DNA from: JBOGTC01 sp050692055
Lineage (GTDB): Bacteria; Chloroflexota; Limnocylindria; QHBO01
Assembly: GCA_050692055.1 (NCBI GenBank)
Contig: JBOGTC010000163.1
Coordinates: 1-17,057 of the forward strand
Reading direction: 5' to 3'
DNA: 17,057 nt
In this document: piece by piece, positions 16,323 through 17,057 of the stretch
Position numbering within the stretch: position 1 is the stretch's first letter
Layout of the letters: every line of letters starts with the position of its first letter
Made by a program: the position numbers and the translations under genes
Notes under the pieces: generated by a model
Database searches by the model: none
Seen by the model: only the letters and a program-made list of their open reading frames with translations
What the model was told of the DNA's origin: nothing

Positions 16323-16646
16323 ATGCTCCTCATCATCGCGATCCCCCTCGCGATATTCGTGGTGCCCAGTCCCTGGGGCCTGCCGGTCGTCGTCGCGGCC
16401 GTGGTCGTGGAGGTCGCGGAGACCTTCTTCTGGATCCGGCTTTCGCGGCGTGGACGGGTGAGGGCGGGCCCGGAGACGCTCATCGGGGCACAGGCGGAGG
16501 TCGTCGCCTCGTGCCGTCCGACCGGGCAGGTGCGGCTGCAGGGCGAGCTCTGGCGAGCGCACTGCGAAGCGGGCGCCGACGTTGGGGACGTGGTGCTCGT
16601 GCGCGCCTTCGAGGGGCTCACGATCCTGGTCGATCGCGCGGCGTAG
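16323..16646 (+). CDS. NfeD-like short membrane protein with OB-fold domain
   Basis: The protein has 107 residues. Two hydrophobic helices (about 2-15 and 19-37) precede a C-terminal OB-fold of the NfeD family: GPETLIGAQAEVVASCRPTG, QVRLQGELWRAHCEAG, and VGDVVLVRAFEGLTILVD. Short NfeD proteins normally work with a stomatin/flotillin-like partner in membrane organisation; no such partner is next to it here. No Shine-Dalgarno sequence precedes the ATG. A GACAAT box at 16311-16316 ends six bases before the ATG, which suits a leaderless message. It is divergent from the ABC operon. Confidence 0.83.
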   Translation: MLLIIAIPLAIFVVPSPWGLPVVVAAVVVEVAETFFWIRLSRRGRVRAGPETLIGAQAEVVASCRPTGQVRLQGELWRAHCEAGADVGDVVLVRAFEGLTILVDRAA

Positions 16647-16666
16647 CGGGCCAGCCTTGGACTCAT

Positions 16667-16783
16667 TCACCACAGGCTGAGCCGTCGATCGAGCGGCCGG
16701 TGACTCATTCCCTGACGAATAGCCTCTGCCCTCTCATCGATCGGCCAGGCATCGAGCGCGAGTGTGTGTGGCGGTTCCGTCAT
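16667..16783 (-). CDS. Possible 38-residue peptide starting inside an operator module
   Basis: ATG 16783-16781 opens 38 codons (MTEPPHTLALDAWPIDERAE...) to TGA at 16669-16667. The ATG directly follows a 17-bp palindrome, and the first nine bases ATGACGGAA are the same as those of a divergent frame at 16918. No domain is recognised. It may be a leader peptide, a small regulated protein, or the remnant of a longer gene. It ends 21 bases from the convergent NfeD-like stop. Confidence 0.35.
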   Translation of the reverse strand: MTEPPHTLALDAWPIDERAEAIRQGMSHRPLDRRLSLW

Positions 16784-16805
16784 TTACGACTGGTAGTCGT
16801 ACTAA
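16775..16805 (-). promoter_or_regulatory. Operator-plus-start module, copy 1
   Basis: This 31-bp unit contains the perfect palindrome TACGACT-GGT-AGTCGTA at 16785-16801. Read on the minus strand it runs TTAG, palindrome, A, then ATGACGGAA. It matches the copy at 16896-16926 (opposite orientation) at 26 of 31 positions. A palindrome of this kind overlapping a start codon suits a TetR-like dimeric repressor, which is inference. Confidence 0.6.
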
Positions 16806-16895
16806 GCGAGGTTCCACCGCTGCGGATGGGCCCGAGTCGACTCCTCACGCTCGGCTGATCGGGTCCGCCAGCCCGTGAGACGCGTTCCAACGCTG

Positions 16896-16926
16896 TTAGT
16901 ACGACTGGTGGTCGTATATGACGGAA
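16896..16926 (+). promoter_or_regulatory. Operator-plus-start module, copy 2 (inverted relative to copy 1)
   Basis: It contains TACGACTGGTGGTCGTA at 16900-16916, 16 of 17 identical to the first palindrome in direct reading. TTAG precedes it and TATGACGGAA follows, so an ATG lies at 16918. The frame from this ATG has only 14 codons (METHGQHPRSGGP-like after MT) before TGA at 16960-16962, so the gene it once served may be lost. Confidence 0.6.
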
Positions 16927-16992
16927 ACTCACGGGCAGCATCCTCGATCGGGCGGGCCGTGAGAGCCCCACTGCAACGCACCGAGCGGCGGC

Positions 16993-17057
16993 TCACGCCG
17001 GTTCGAGCTGCACGAGCGAGACCGATGGCATCGGCAGCTCGAACGCGAGCTCCAAAA
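16993..17057 (-). CDS. C-terminal end of an unidentified protein (cut by window edge)
   Basis: The minus strand is open from the right edge to TGA at 16995-16993 and reads LELAFELPMPSVSLVQLEPA. The pattern of alternating hydrophobic residues and L-P-x-x-S-V-S-L resembles the final beta-strand of carbohydrate-active enzymes such as arabinofuranosidase- or xylosidase-like families, but 20 residues are too few to name a family. It is convergent with the plus-strand features to the left. Confidence 0.45.
   Translation of the reverse strand, partial: LELAFELPMPSVSLVQLEPA

Noticed and set aside
16802..16996. 64-codon minus-strand frame across the operator region
   Set aside because: It runs through both operator modules and the end of another gene; composition is Arg/Ser/Thr-rich with no domain.

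Overview
This is a very GC-rich bacterial window with tightly packed, mostly minus-strand genes that often overlap by 1-4 bases. The gene set is a TldD/PmbA pair, a GerW/YtfJ-like protein, large FtsX-type ABC permeases, an ABC ATPase with an AbrB-like tail, a heme-copper-oxidase-like membrane protein with a c-type cytochrome, and an encoded-CCA initiator tRNA. It suggests a high-GC environmental bacterium, perhaps Chloroflexota (Limnocylindria/Ellin6529-like) or a neighbouring lineage. That placement is inference from gene style; there is no rRNA or phylogenetic marker to confirm it.

Layout. Positions 1-1990 (minus) hold tldD followed by pmbA, which runs off the left edge. tldD contains a single-base frameshift near 1000. 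Positions 2294-5145 (minus) hold a three-gene unit in the order CcoN/NorB-like 12-helix protein, membrane-anchored monoheme cytochrome c, and a stand-alone NAD(P)HX epimerase (nnrE). Positions 5146-5554 are largely intergenic, with promoter signals and one possible 38-residue membrane peptide. A DinB-like protein lies on the plus strand (5555-6079). A complete tRNA-fMet unit with promoter, tRNA and terminator occupies 6257-6406 (minus), and a GerW/YtfJ-like gene follows at 6421-6753 (minus).

Positions 7048-16147 (minus) form a five-gene operon: 1109-residue permease, 928-residue permease, ATPase with AbrB-like tail, plain ATPase, and a saccharopine-dehydrogenase-family enzyme. Two perfect inverted repeats lie upstream of it. 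A short NfeD-like gene sits divergently at 16323-16646. The right end (16647-17057) carries two inverted copies of a 31-bp palindromic operator-plus-start-codon module, two very short reading frames that start in them, and the 3' end of another minus-strand gene.

The most unusual item is the oxidase-like protein at 3673-5145. It aligns along its length with cbb3/NO-reductase catalytic subunits, but the positions of the three CuB histidines, the high-spin heme histidine and one low-spin heme histidine are all replaced. It is co-transcribed with a cytochrome c whose heme site is intact. It therefore looks like a non-oxidase, repurposed member of the heme-copper superfamily. The second notable item is the divergent duplicated operator module at the right end. 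Apart from the right-end operators and the fMet unit, regulatory calls are weak pattern matches.
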